64,000 bases of DNA. Source: CANHVK01 sp046304235 (lineage in GTDB: Bacteria > Bacteroidota > Bacteroidia > Flavobacteriales_D > Crocinitomicaceae). This document shows, one piece after another, positions 14,747 through 23,726 of the stretch (positions are counted from its first letter, which is position 1; every line of letters starts with the position of its first letter). The stretch covers positions 6,603 to 70,602 of the forward strand of contig JBKCEW010000149.1 in the NCBI GenBank assembly GCA_046304235.1, in the 5' to 3' direction. Position numbers and translations under genes: made by a program. The notes under the pieces were generated by a model. That model saw only the letters and a list, made by a program, of their open reading frames with translations. It was not told the DNA's origin and made no database searches.

Positions 14747-16640
14747 ACGCCGTAGTTTGATTGTGAATCAAATCTCGGTTGTATCTCTGTATGATTGCTT
14801 TCAATCTTTTTTCCATTTTTTTAACCTCTTTGGTATAGAAACGGAGCGAGTCAACCGACTTTTTGCTTCTCGAATCTATACTTAACAAATTTCGTGCCCT
14901 TTCTTGTGAAAAAGTTAAAAGTTTATGGTTAAAAAAGTAATGATAGGTCCCTTCTAGGTAGTTAATTGCTTCTTTATTAGTTTTTTGATAGTAAGAATTT
15001 CCATAAGAATAAAATTTCGTTTTTTGATTCAGTAAATCGAGAACCGTAGGGAAAATATCGATTTGTTGAAAAATTTGCTTTTCTTTAGATGGTTTTATAT
15101 ATCCTTTTGGATGATAAAAAACGATTGGAATTTGATACATTTTTTCCCGTGTATTAAACAAAGGGTCATTACTAGCTGGAGTATGGTCTGCACACAAAAC
15201 AAATAGTGTGTTATTAAACCAAGATTGTTTTTTTGCTGTTTCAAAGAATTTTTTCAATGAGTAATCTGCATAACTAATCGCTTCACAAATCGGTTCTTTC
15301 CCTTTTTTTAATTTTCCTTTCATGTGAGGAGGAATATAGAAAGGATGATGGGAAGAAAGGGTGAATAATCCAGCGATAAAAGGTTGTTTTATTGTGGTTA
15401 ATTGTTTTGCTGACCACGGAGTAAAATATTCATCTAAAATCCCCCAATTTTGGTCGTAATGCGCCTCGTTATTGTATTCACTTCTTCCAAAATATTTTTC
15501 TATTCCTGCTTGGCTAGCAAAACCATCAAATTTCATTGAACCATTCGTAGCCCCGTGAAAAAAGGCCGATGAATATCCTTGTTTTTTTAATATTTGAGGC
15601 AATGCTTCAATTTTATTATTTCCATATTGAGATGATATATAAGGATAGTCCATCAATGAGGGGATACCAGCAAAAATTGCCGGAAGTGCTTCGATTGATT
15701 TTTTACCATTTGATATCCCATTTGGAAAAAAAAGACTTTCATTTGCCAGTGAATCAAAAAACGGAGTGTAGGAAATTTTTGCTCCAGCTGCACCTACCCA
15801 TTCATTCCCAAAACTTTCCAAAATGATAATCATTACATTGGTTTTTTCTGGAAGTAAGTTTTGTGGAGCAGATGTTTTTATGGGATTAAAGAGTGATTTT
15901 TCTGTTTGAATGGAGAAGTAATGTTTTTCTTCTAACCCTTTTTTATTCCATGATTTAAGAATAGTAAAAGGAGTATTTAAAACAAATGCTGTATTTTCTA
16001 CAGAAGTAAATTGAGAGGCATCAATCGGACTAGTCGGTTTAAGTACCCAGCCACCACGACCAATGAAGACTAATAAACAAAGGGTTAAAACGTAAGTAAT
16101 CCAAGCGAAAAGTGGTTTTTTAGGTTGATAATTTTCAACTTTTGTTTTCCGATAAACCCAAGTTGCTAACCATATAAATCCGATAAATAAAATCATCACA
16201 AACCAAAAGTCTTTAAAATAAGAACCTATTTGTTCTGTAATATCATTTCCACCCTGAACCATATCAAATAAATCAATGGTTGATCTTTTTTTCGTAAATC
16301 GATAGTATTCAACATCTACTAAATTGAAAAACAATATGAATACATTCAGTAATAAAAAAAGAACGTAATTTATTACGTAGAAAAACTTTTGATTTTGAAT
16401 GCGAAGTGGTAAAAGACAAATAGCAAGAATAGGAAGACTGATTAGCGACAATGTGATAGCATCAAACCAGATTCCAACAAACCAGTCAGCAAATAAAATT
16501 TCAATAAAATCAGCCTTGTTTGAAATTAAAAATACGATTCGTGTAGCAGTCATTAATAATAACAACCACAACAAACGAAGTCCCCAAGATTGAAAAGGAG
16601 TTTTTTGTGATGATGAGGTATATGAATTCAAATCGTTCAA
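14718..16640 (-). CDS. LTA synthase/phosphoglycerol transferase-like membrane sulfatase-fold protein
   Basis: 640 residues: five predicted N-terminal membrane spans (to about residue 200), then an extracytoplasmic alkaline-phosphatase-fold domain with NVMIIILESFGNEW (metal Glu), SNGKKSIEALPAIFAGIP (nucleophile region, apparently Ser where LtaS uses Thr), HHPFYIPPHM and CADHTPASNDP (metal Asp/His). It should transfer phosphoglycerol or phosphoethanolamine groups to envelope glycans or lipids; the acceptor is unknown. It starts at TTG with no nearby upstream ATG in frame, close behind a promoter (TTG-N22-TATTTTTG). Confidence 0.85.
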   Translation of the reverse strand: MNDLNSYTSSSQKTPFQSWGLRLLWLLLLMTATRIVFLISNKADFIEILFADWFVGIWFDAITLSLISLPILAICLLPLRIQNQKFFYVINYVLFLLLNVFILFFNLVDVEYYRFTKKRSTIDLFDMVQGGNDITEQIGSYFKDFWFVMILFIGFIWLATWVYRKTKVENYQPKKPLFAWITYVLTLCLLVFIGRGGWVLKPTSPIDASQFTSVENTAFVLNTPFTILKSWNKKGLEEKHYFSIQTEKSLFNPIKTSAPQNLLPEKTNVMIIILESFGNEWVGAAGAKISYTPFFDSLANESLFFPNGISNGKKSIEALPAIFAGIPSLMDYPYISSQYGNNKIEALPQILKKQGYSSAFFHGATNGSMKFDGFASQAGIEKYFGRSEYNNEAHYDQNWGILDEYFTPWSAKQLTTIKQPFIAGLFTLSSHHPFYIPPHMKGKLKKGKEPICEAISYADYSLKKFFETAKKQSWFNNTLFVLCADHTPASNDPLFNTREKMYQIPIVFYHPKGYIKPSKEKQIFQQIDIFPTVLDLLNQKTKFYSYGNSYYQKTNKEAINYLEGTYHYFFNHKLLTFSQERARNLLSIDSRSKKSVDSLRFYTKEVKKMEKRLKAIIQRYNRDLIHNQTTAYEKEHLLHH

Positions 16641-16647
16641 AGCATCA

Positions 16648-16680
16648 CAAAAATAGAGAATATCCAGTGAGATTTATCAA
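16648..16680 (-). promoter_or_regulatory. Promoter for the LTA-synthase-like gene
   Basis: On the minus strand, TTG (16680-16678), 22 bases, then TATTTTTG (16655-16648), an exact -33/-7 Bacteroidota arrangement. The TTG start codon at 16640 lies seven bases beyond the box, leaving a leader of only a few bases. Confidence 0.6.
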
Positions 16681-16695
16681 TATTTAACAAACTTA

Positions 16696-16729
16696 TTGAT
16701 TATCAAAGTAAGTAGAATTTATACATTTG
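16696..16729 (+). promoter_or_regulatory. Promoter for the AIM24-family gene
   Basis: TTG (16696-16698), 23 bases, TACATTTG (16722-16729). The TTG is the same triplet that would open the longest coding frame, so that start cannot be real and ATG 16750 is chosen. It lies back to back with the divergent promoter at 16648-16680. Confidence 0.6.
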
Positions 16730-16749
16730 AAATAATTAATTTTAATACA

Positions 16750-17544
16750 ATGAGAACAAATCACGAAATAGACTACGAAATTTTAGGGGAGGAAATGCAA
16801 TGTGTGGAGATTGAGTTGGATCCACAAGAGACTGTAGTTGCCGAACCCGGCGCTTTTATGTATATGGACGAATCCATTCAGATGGAAACTATTTTCGGAG
16901 ATGGCTCTAATCAAAACAGTGGTATTTTTGGGAAGTTATTTAGTGCTGGAAAACGTTTGTTGACAGGTGAAAATTTATTCATGACAGCGTTTACTCACAC
17001 AGGTTATGGAAAAGCAAAAGTTGCCTTTGCATCGCCTTATCCAGGGAAAATCATACCATTAGATTTACATGCATTAGGAGGAAAAATCATTTGTCAAAAA
17101 GATGCCTTTTTATGTGCAGCCAAAGGAGCTTCAGTAGGGATTGAATTTCAACGTAAATTAGGAACGGGATTGTTTGGGGGAGAAGGATTTATTATGCAAA
17201 AGATTGAAGGTGATGGAATGGCTTTTTGTCACGCCGGTGGTCACATCATTCGTCGTAGACTACAACCAGGAGAAGTGTTAAAAATTGATACAGGTTGTAT
17301 CGTTGCCTATACACAAACCATTGATTATGATATACAGTTTGTAGGAGGAATCAAAAATACGTTTTTTGGAGGTGAAGGAGTTTTCTTTGCAACGTTGAGA
17401 GGACCAGGTGAAGTATGGTTACAAACTTTACCAATTTCTAGGTTAGCATCACGCGTATTAGCATATGGTAGTCCTGGAGGAAGAAAAGAAGAAGGTGGAA
17501 TTTTAGGAGGGTTAGGGAACCTTTTTGATGGAGATGGTATCTAA
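16750..17544 (+). CDS. AIM24/TIGR00266-family protein
   Basis: 264 residues of the AIM24 beta-helix fold: MRTNHEIDYEILGEEMQCVEI at the start, AEPGAFMYMD near 36, GYGKAKVAFASPYPGKIIPLDL near 100, VGGIKNTFFGGEGVFFATL near 200, LQTLPISRLASRV, and a Gly-rich end. Mitochondrial AIM24 supports inner-membrane organisation; bacterial homologues are uncharacterised. No signal peptide. ATG 16750 is chosen because a complete promoter occupies the upstream 18 codons. It is followed by a terminator, so monocistronic. Confidence 0.88.
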   Translation: MRTNHEIDYEILGEEMQCVEIELDPQETVVAEPGAFMYMDESIQMETIFGDGSNQNSGIFGKLFSAGKRLLTGENLFMTAFTHTGYGKAKVAFASPYPGKIIPLDLHALGGKIICQKDAFLCAAKGASVGIEFQRKLGTGLFGGEGFIMQKIEGDGMAFCHAGGHIIRRRLQPGEVLKIDTGCIVAYTQTIDYDIQFVGGIKNTFFGGEGVFFATLRGPGEVWLQTLPISRLASRVLAYGSPGGRKEEGGILGGLGNLFDGDGI

Positions 17545-17565
17545 ATCTTTATGCATTAACATTAT

Positions 17566-17593
17566 AAATCCTTCCTAACGGAGGGATTTTTTG
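17566..17593 (+). terminator. Rho-independent terminator after the AIM24 gene
   Basis: A 10-bp stem AAATCCTTCC / GGAGGGATTT (one G-T wobble) with loop TAAC is followed by a T-rich run. It sits 22 bases past the stop. Confidence 0.85.
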
Positions 17594-17633
17594 TTTTAAT
17601 TAAATCCTAATGCTTAATTTAAAAACTTAAAGA

Positions 17634-17641
17634 TATATTTG
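17634..17641 (+). promoter_or_regulatory. -7 promoter box for nhaD
   Basis: TATATTTG, an exact TAnnTTTG match, ends 20 bases before the ATG at 17662. No well-spaced -33 was seen. Confidence 0.55.
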
Positions 17642-17661
17642 TTTTTATTTAATTAATATTC

Positions 17662-18999
17662 ATGGTTGCAATTGTAATATCACTTTTTGTTATCGGTTAT
17701 TTATTTATCACATTCGAGCATTTTACTAAAATCGATAAACTTATACCAGCTTTATTGATGATGACCCTTTCTTGGGCTTTTATCTCTATGAATATAAATG
17801 AGATCCAAACTTGGTTTGATTCTCTAAAGAATGGGTTCAGTGATATTTCATATTTTAAGTTACATAACAAGCGTGAATTATTGAATGATACATTGCTTCA
17901 TCATTTTGGTAAAACAGCAGAAATTTTAATCTTCTTAATGGGTGCGATGACGATTGTTGAATTAATAGATCATTTTGATGGTTTTCAAGTATTTCAGCGG
18001 TATATTTCAACCAATAAAAAGTATAAATTGCTTTGGATAGTCAGTATCATTTCTTTTTTCTTGTCTGCGATCATCGATAATTTAACAGCAACCATTGTGA
18101 TGATTACGATTTTAAGAAAGATTGTTTCTGATAAAGAAATGCGTTGGTGGTATGCAGGTTTTGTGATCATTGCAGCCAATGCTGGAGGGGCATGGACACC
18201 TATAGGTGATGTGACAACTACCATGTTGTGGATAGCAGGGAAGGTATCTACAGCTAAATTGGTGTTGTTTCTGTTAGTACCTTCTATGATTTCTTTAATT
18301 TTTCCGTTAGTGATTGCAAAGTTCATGAAAGTATTTCATGGTAATATTGACAAAAGTGAAAGTCAACTTAAATTAAAAAAGAATAGTGTTTTTATGTTGG
18401 TAGTTGGTATCTTGGCGATTGTGTTTGTTCCTGTTTTTAAAACAATTACCCATCTACCTCCCTATGTTGGAATGATGTTTTCTTTGTCGATTTATGCTAT
18501 CGTTTCTGAAGTTATGAGTAAGCGCATGATTAAGTTAACTTATGGAAAACAAACAGAAGAAATAGTTCATCATAGTCCCACTTTAAGGGCAATTTCTAAA
18601 ATTGAAATGACGTCAGTTTTATTTTTTTTAGGAATTTTGATGACCGTTGCTTCAATGGAAACATTAGGAATAATTCATAATTTAGGAGAGCAGGTTAGCA
18701 ATACTTTGCCCGAATGGTTGTTTGTATTTTTAATAGGTGTATTTTCAGCAATTGTTGACAATGTACCATTAGTTGCTGCAAGTATAGGAATGTTTACCCA
18801 ACGTATAGATGCATCTGTATGGCATATGATTGCATATAGTGCAGGTACGGGGGGAAGTCTCTTAATCATTGGTTCTGCTGCTGGTGTGGTGGTTATGGGG
18901 TTAGAACAAATTTCGTTCGGTTGGTATTTTAAAAGAATTGCACCACTTGCATTAGCAGGGTTTGTTTTGGGATTTTTTGCTTTGATGCTAATAATTTAA
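17662..18999 (+). CDS. nhaD: Na+/H+ antiporter NhaD
   Basis: 445 residues with about 11-12 membrane spans, in the ion-transporter superfamily branch of NhaD. Conserved spots: FLSAIIDNLTATIVMITILRK near 133 and FSAIVDNVPLVAASIGMF near 355 (the two inverted-repeat hairpins with Asp-Asn), GGAWTPIGDVTTTMLWI near 176 and SAGTGGSLLIIGSAAGVVVM near 395. It exchanges cytosolic Na+ or Li+ for external protons at the inner membrane, giving salt and alkali tolerance. The ClC-type channel follows 114 bases downstream; joint ion homeostasis is plausible. Confidence 0.93.
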   Translation: MVAIVISLFVIGYLFITFEHFTKIDKLIPALLMMTLSWAFISMNINEIQTWFDSLKNGFSDISYFKLHNKRELLNDTLLHHFGKTAEILIFLMGAMTIVELIDHFDGFQVFQRYISTNKKYKLLWIVSIISFFLSAIIDNLTATIVMITILRKIVSDKEMRWWYAGFVIIAANAGGAWTPIGDVTTTMLWIAGKVSTAKLVLFLLVPSMISLIFPLVIAKFMKVFHGNIDKSESQLKLKKNSVFMLVVGILAIVFVPVFKTITHLPPYVGMMFSLSIYAIVSEVMSKRMIKLTYGKQTEEIVHHSPTLRAISKIEMTSVLFFLGILMTVASMETLGIIHNLGEQVSNTLPEWLFVFLIGVFSAIVDNVPLVAASIGMFTQRIDASVWHMIAYSAGTGGSLLIIGSAAGVVVMGLEQISFGWYFKRIAPLALAGFVLGFFALMLII

Positions 19000-19113
19000 A
19001 TTTTTAGTTGAATAATTAAAAATCTACTAATTTTTATTTGTTTGGGCTGCGATTAGATATATTGTTTTGAATGTAATTAACTATTTTTCAAAACTAAGAG
19101 TGTAATTAAATTT

Positions 19114-20916
19114 ATGAAGCATTATAATAAATACATAATAATAATAATTAGTTATTTCAATATAGCTATAAATTATGGTCAGCAAAAGTTAACGCATAAG
19201 CAATTTATTTATTTGTCTGCTTCGTTAGTAGGTGCATCAGTAGGTTTTGCTTCTATTGTTTTGAAACAATTATTACATTCTATTTTCGACTTTATTTCGG
19301 AAAATACTTTTTTTAATTCCTCTTTGTTTTATGGTACACTCCCTGTAATCGGAATTTTAGCTACGGTATTATTAACTTCTTATTTATTTCGAAATAAAAA
19401 ATTAATTAAAGGACTATCAGGATTATTATATCTAGTTCATAAACGTTCAGGGTTGGTTCCACGTATTCAAATGTACTCTCAAATTTTAACAAGTTCACTT
19501 ACTGTTGGTTTTGGTGGATCTGCTGGAGTTGAGGCGCCAATTGTTGTTACTGGTGCTGCCTTTGGTTCTAATTATGCTAGGAGATATAAATTATCAAAAA
19601 AGGAACGTATGTTGCTTTTAGCAGCAGGAGTAGCGGCAGGAATAGGAAGTGCATTTAACGCTCCAATTGCTGGGGTACTATTTACGTTAGAGGTATTAAC
19701 TTTAGATGTGACTGTTTCTGCTTTTATACCATTAATCATTTCAGCCGCATCAGGAGCATTAATTTCTAAAATTTTTCTTTCAGAAAATGTGATTTTAGCT
19801 TTTTATCATCAAAAACCTTTTGATTATTCTAACACCTTTTTTTATTTGATTCTAGCTACCTTCACAGGTTTATTTTCGGTTTATCATAATCGTGTTTTTC
19901 ATAAAACAGAACATTTATTAAGCAGTTGGAAGATTTCAAAATTTACAAAAGCTATTCTAGGAGGCTTGTTATTATCCTTAATCATTTTGGTTTTTCCATC
20001 TTTATTTGGAGAAGGGTATGCCGCAATTCGCTGGATCTCTTCTGGGAATGAATATAAATTATTGAACAATAGTTTTATAGGTAATTATTTCCATACGGAT
20101 TGGTTCATTGTGTTATTTGCGCTTTTCATACTTTTTTTGAAACCAGTTGCAACAGCTATTACCTTGGGTAGTGGAGGCAATGGAGGCAATTTTGCTCCTT
20201 CTTTGTTTGTAGGCGGTTTTTTAGGGTTTTTAGTTGCTAGAATGATTAATTTATTGTTTGACATTGATTTACCTGAAAGTAATTTTGTTATGGTTGGAAT
20301 GGCTGGTATTTTAAGTGGTCTCTATCATGCCCCACTGACAGCCATATTTTTAATTGCTGAAATTACGGGTGGTTATGGATTAATTTTACCTCTGATGCTC
20401 GTTTCATCATTGAGTTTTGGAATTTCTAAGTATTTCGAACCTTATTCTTTGGATACTAAAATCTTTGCAAGATTAGGGGAGGTAATAAGTTCTAATAAAG
20501 ATGAACAGGTTCTATCGGGTATACATATCTCAGAGATTTTAGATAAAAACTTTCATGTTTTGTATGAAAATCAAACATTAAAGCAAGTAATTTCTATCTT
20601 GAAAAGTTCGAAATATTCCATTTTTCCAGTAAACGATCTTCAAGGAAATTTTGTTGGTGTAGTCACAATTGATTCAATGAAAGAGGTTCTTTTTGAAAAT
20701 CAATTATATGACACATTATTAGTTTCTCAGTTTTTATTAAAGCCTGAGCAAATTATTGATAATGAGATTTCCATAGAACAAGTATTGGCATTTATGGATA
20801 AATATGATTATTGGTTTGCACCAGTGGTTATAGCATCCGAATTTAAGGGATTTGTTTACAAAAATGATATTTTAACGAATTATCGATATCGTTTAATGAA
20901 TGATATCATTGAATAG
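19114..20916 (+). CDS. ClC-family chloride channel/antiporter with CBS pair
   Basis: 600 residues. The ClC core spans about 30-440, with GGSAGVEAPIVVTGAAFGS (the G-x-E-x-P gate Glu), GVAAGIGSAFNAPIAGVLF, GSGGNGGNFAPSLFVGG (G-x-F-x-P) and GMAGILSGLYHAPLTAIFLI. Two CBS domains follow at about 468-520 and 545-595, typical regulatory modules. The gate Glu is present, which fits a Cl-/H+ antiporter. The first 22 residues (MKHYNKYIIIIISYFNIAIN then YGQQ) look like a signal peptide or extra span before the usual core, and no nearby downstream Met offers an alternative start. Confidence 0.9.
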   Translation: MKHYNKYIIIIISYFNIAINYGQQKLTHKQFIYLSASLVGASVGFASIVLKQLLHSIFDFISENTFFNSSLFYGTLPVIGILATVLLTSYLFRNKKLIKGLSGLLYLVHKRSGLVPRIQMYSQILTSSLTVGFGGSAGVEAPIVVTGAAFGSNYARRYKLSKKERMLLLAAGVAAGIGSAFNAPIAGVLFTLEVLTLDVTVSAFIPLIISAASGALISKIFLSENVILAFYHQKPFDYSNTFFYLILATFTGLFSVYHNRVFHKTEHLLSSWKISKFTKAILGGLLLSLIILVFPSLFGEGYAAIRWISSGNEYKLLNNSFIGNYFHTDWFIVLFALFILFLKPVATAITLGSGGNGGNFAPSLFVGGFLGFLVARMINLLFDIDLPESNFVMVGMAGILSGLYHAPLTAIFLIAEITGGYGLILPLMLVSSLSFGISKYFEPYSLDTKIFARLGEVISSNKDEQVLSGIHISEILDKNFHVLYENQTLKQVISILKSSKYSIFPVNDLQGNFVGVVTIDSMKEVLFENQLYDTLLVSQFLLKPEQIIDNEISIEQVLAFMDKYDYWFAPVVIASEFKGFVYKNDILTNYRYRLMNDIIE

Positions 20917-21042
20917 TGATTATTTAAGTAGAATTTAAGTATTAGTTTAAGGTTTCTTTATCTCAAAAATTTAAAGTAGATACAAACATTTAAGTATTAA
21001 TAAAACAAATTTAGGAAGTAGTTTATTAAACCTATCAGTTTC

Positions 21043-21050
21043 TATTTTTG
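21043..21050 (+). promoter_or_regulatory. -7 promoter box before the DivIC/FtsB-like gene
   Basis: TATTTTTG, matching TAnnTTTG, ends 15 bases before the ATG at 21066. No clear -33 partner. Confidence 0.45.
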
Positions 21051-21065
21051 TTTTAAAAATTTTAT

Positions 21066-21377
21066 ATGAATATACCAATATTAAAAGAATGGGCTTTAAA
21101 AAAATCTAAGTATTTTAAAAACAAATATTTAGTAGCCTTTTTGTTGTTCTTTTTTTATGGTATGTTTTTAGATGACAACGACATATTTGATATGATTAAG
21201 GATCAAATAACTTTAAGTAAATTAAACCATGAGAAGGAATTGATAGTTAAAAAACTGAATAAAACGAAGTTCATTTTAAAACAACTACGATATAATTCAG
21301 AACTTGAAAAATATGCCCGGGAAAACAAATTGTTTAAACGCGACAACGAGGATATTTTTATAATTACTTATAAGTAA
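21066..21377 (+). CDS. Septum formation initiator (FtsB/DivIC-like)
   Basis: 103 residues with the bitopic FtsB/DivIC layout: a short basic cytoplasmic start, one membrane span (YLVAFLLFFFYGMFLDD), a coiled coil (about 45-80, LSKLNHEKELIVKKLNKTKF) and the C-terminal LEKYARENKLFKRDNEDIF, the family's 'YaREkl.m...gE..F' signature. It would stabilise the divisome with FtsL and FtsQ. No other division gene is adjacent. Convergent with the SpoIID gene, stops four bases apart. Confidence 0.82.
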   Translation: MNIPILKEWALKKSKYFKNKYLVAFLLFFFYGMFLDDNDIFDMIKDQITLSKLNHEKELIVKKLNKTKFILKQLRYNSELEKYARENKLFKRDNEDIFIITYK

Positions 21378-21381
21378 ATAG

Positions 21382-22584
21382 CTAATCATTAACTCTGTAA
21401 GGATCGCACAAGTGCATATTTCCTTTTTGATTAAAAAAAGATAAATCATTTAAATTCTGAATAACCACACCTGGAAAATAGTAGATAGCAATTTGAATAT
21501 AATTGTACTTGTATTTAGCCATTCGCATAGCGCCTTCTTGACAAAGTCCTACACCATGACCATACCCTCTTCCGCGTACTAAAACTTCCTCTCCGTCTAA
21601 ATAGTTAGTGAAAAACGTGGATTTTAGTTTAAATTGTTGACGAATATCCCTCAAGGGTATCCCTAAAATTGGATGATGATAATATGCTAAACGTTCATCT
21701 TGTTTGAAATTATAAAGCATTGGACCATAGATGCTATCGTTAATCGGGTAATTATATTTCTTAACCAAAAATTCACCCCATTCCAGTTTAGGTATTCTTT
21801 TTTCCCATGCTGCTTGTTTTGTATAAATACAAAAAGTGTCTTTAAACGTATTTAAATAAGGGATACTATTATTCCAAATATAATCTGGTTCACTCGTTTG
21901 TCCTCCACAATTAGCGTGGAAATATGCATCAACTAATTGTCCCTGTCTATCTTTCATTACAACACCATCTGTTTCAAATACTGCATTTTCGATAGTCCTT
22001 GTAAATCGAAGCATAGAATGATATGCTTGACAATGAACACGATCGCATAAATCAAATCCTTCTTTATTGTGTTTGGTTTTGTATTTGAGAGCATAGGTCC
22101 GGCTCATAAGTGCTTGTACTTTGTAATATTCGATGTCTTTACCACCGCCTCCTTCTGATTCTACTACACCGCAGAGATAGTTGTTCATATCTACCACATT
22201 AACAATAGTTAAACCTTTTTCACCTGGGGTTATTTCAAAGTCATTTTTATATTTTCGATCTTTTACTTGTGGATTTTTTGGGGTGAGGGTAATGCTTGAA
22301 TTTGCTTGTGTTTCTATTAGATTTATTTTACTGAATTTTCCCTGCGATTGTACACCTATGAAAAGTTCAATTTTTTTATCACTACTTTGCACTAAATCAA
22401 CAAATTCGTTTTGAAGAATGGCTCCTAAATCAGATGTGTCCCCAAAAACAGAATAACTAAAACCATTATTGGAAAAAGTGATGCGTTTTATATCATAGTC
22501 TCGGTATACACCAATGCGTATTTGTTGAGAAAATAAACTATTTCCTAACAAACAAAAAATCAATGACCAAAACCAATATTTCAC
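21382..22584 (-). CDS. SpoIID/LytB-domain protein
   Basis: About 400 residues with a signal peptide (MKYWFWSLIFCLLGNSLFSQ) and the SpoIID/LytB domain: YLCGVVESEGGGG, ALMSRTYALKYKTKHNKEGF, DAYFHANCGGQTSEPDYIW and GRGYGHGVGLCQEGAMRMA. SpoIID of Bacillus is a lytic transglycosylase acting on denuded peptidoglycan; Bacteroidota homologues are exported and may do the same. The start is uncertain: a TTG at 22599 opens the longest frame, but the GTG at 22584 gives a normal signal peptide and a leader of about 15 bases behind the -7 box at 22604. I chose the GTG. Confidence 0.85.
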   Translation of the reverse strand: MKYWFWSLIFCLLGNSLFSQQIRIGVYRDYDIKRITFSNNGFSYSVFGDTSDLGAILQNEFVDLVQSSDKKIELFIGVQSQGKFSKINLIETQANSSITLTPKNPQVKDRKYKNDFEITPGEKGLTIVNVVDMNNYLCGVVESEGGGGKDIEYYKVQALMSRTYALKYKTKHNKEGFDLCDRVHCQAYHSMLRFTRTIENAVFETDGVVMKDRQGQLVDAYFHANCGGQTSEPDYIWNNSIPYLNTFKDTFCIYTKQAAWEKRIPKLEWGEFLVKKYNYPINDSIYGPMLYNFKQDERLAYYHHPILGIPLRDIRQQFKLKSTFFTNYLDGEEVLVRGRGYGHGVGLCQEGAMRMAKYKYNYIQIAIYYFPGVVIQNLNDLSFFNQKGNMHLCDPYRVND

Positions 22585-22603
22585 CTTGTAAAAATACAAA
22601 TTA

Positions 22604-22611
22604 CAAAATTA
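22604..22611 (-). promoter_or_regulatory. -7 promoter box for the SpoIID gene
   Basis: The minus strand reads TAATTTTG (TAnnTTTG). It lies in the 14-base gap immediately after the lpxB stop, suggesting the SpoIID gene can be transcribed separately from lpxB. Confidence 0.4.
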
Positions 22612-22613
22612 TT

Positions 22614-23726
22614 TTATTTACATATAGATGCTGCCACCTTTCCACTCGCACTTCCATTTCCTAGAAGTTCGATTAGGTATTCATATTCTTTGAGTTGTTT
22701 TTCTCTTTTTTTACCTCCAACCAACAAAGTGTTCAACTCTTCTCTAATCAATGTTGGGTTACATTCGTGTTGAATTAATTCTCTCACGACTTCTTTATCA
22801 AAAATTAGGTTCACCAAAGAAATAAATTTGATCTTTATCAATCGTTTTGCGATAGCATATGATACTGGAGAAGCAATGTAGCAAACTACTTGCGGAACCT
22901 TAAATAAGGCTGTTTCAAGCGTTGCTGTACCTGAAGTTACTAAAGCGGCTTCTGCATTTTCTAATATATCATAGGTTTGTCCAAATAAAATGGTCGCCTC
23001 CCGATTTTTAATAAATGGTTTGTAAAAATCTAAATCTAATGAAGGTGCTCCAGCAATCACAACTTGATAATTGTCTAAATTTTTAGTTGAATCTAACATT
23101 ACTGGAAGTTTAGCGCTAACTTCTTGCCTTCTACTTCCTGGTAAAAGTGCAATGATGGGTTTGTCAGAAAGATGATTTTTTAACTTAAAATCTAGTTCTT
23201 TATTTGGTTCGTTTTTATAGTTATGAATGGCATCAATCAGAGGGTTTCCAACATACTCAACAGGGTAATTGTATTTTTTGAAAAATTCAGTTTCAAAAGG
23301 AAAAATAGTAAAGAGCGTATCGACATATTTAATGATTTTATAAACACGCTTTTCTTTCCAGGCCCATACTTTTGGAGAGATATAGTAATATACTTTGATG
23401 TTCTGTGATTTTGCCCACTTTGCGATGCGTAAATTAAACCCAGGATAATCTATTAATACGATTGCATCAGGTTTAAAATCAACAATATGTTGTTTACACA
23501 ATTTAAAGTTTTTAAAAATTTCACCTAAGTTTTTAATTACTTCGATGAAACCCATAAATGCTAATTCTTTATAGTGTTTTAGAGGCTTTATATCAGCAGC
23601 TTTTTCCATTAAATCACCACCCCAAAAAGCGAGTTTAATCGATTGATTTTTTTGTTTTAACGCTTTGATCAGATTTGATCCATGTAAATCGCCAGAGGCT
23701 TCCCCTGCAATTAAAAATAATTTCAT
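22614..23726 (-). CDS. lpxB: Lipid-A-disaccharide synthase LpxB
   Basis: Joins UDP-2,3-diacylglucosamine and lipid X into the lipid A disaccharide at the inner-membrane cytosolic face. 370 residues of a GT-B glycosyltransferase: MKLFLIAGEASGDLHGSNLI at the N-terminus, DYPGFNLRIAKWAK near 93, YYISPKVWAWKEKR near 113, LPGSRRQEV near 195 and LVTSGTATLETALFKVPQV near 262. The ATG overlaps the stop of the upstream 105-aa gene (TAATG), indicating coupled translation. Its presence shows the organism makes lipid A. Confidence 0.97.
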   Translation of the reverse strand: MKLFLIAGEASGDLHGSNLIKALKQKNQSIKLAFWGGDLMEKAADIKPLKHYKELAFMGFIEVIKNLGEIFKNFKLCKQHIVDFKPDAIVLIDYPGFNLRIAKWAKSQNIKVYYYISPKVWAWKEKRVYKIIKYVDTLFTIFPFETEFFKKYNYPVEYVGNPLIDAIHNYKNEPNKELDFKLKNHLSDKPIIALLPGSRRQEVSAKLPVMLDSTKNLDNYQVVIAGAPSLDLDFYKPFIKNREATILFGQTYDILENAEAALVTSGTATLETALFKVPQVVCYIASPVSYAIAKRLIKIKFISLVNLIFDKEVVRELIQHECNPTLIREELNTLLVGGKKREKQLKEYEYLIELLGNGSASGKVAASICK

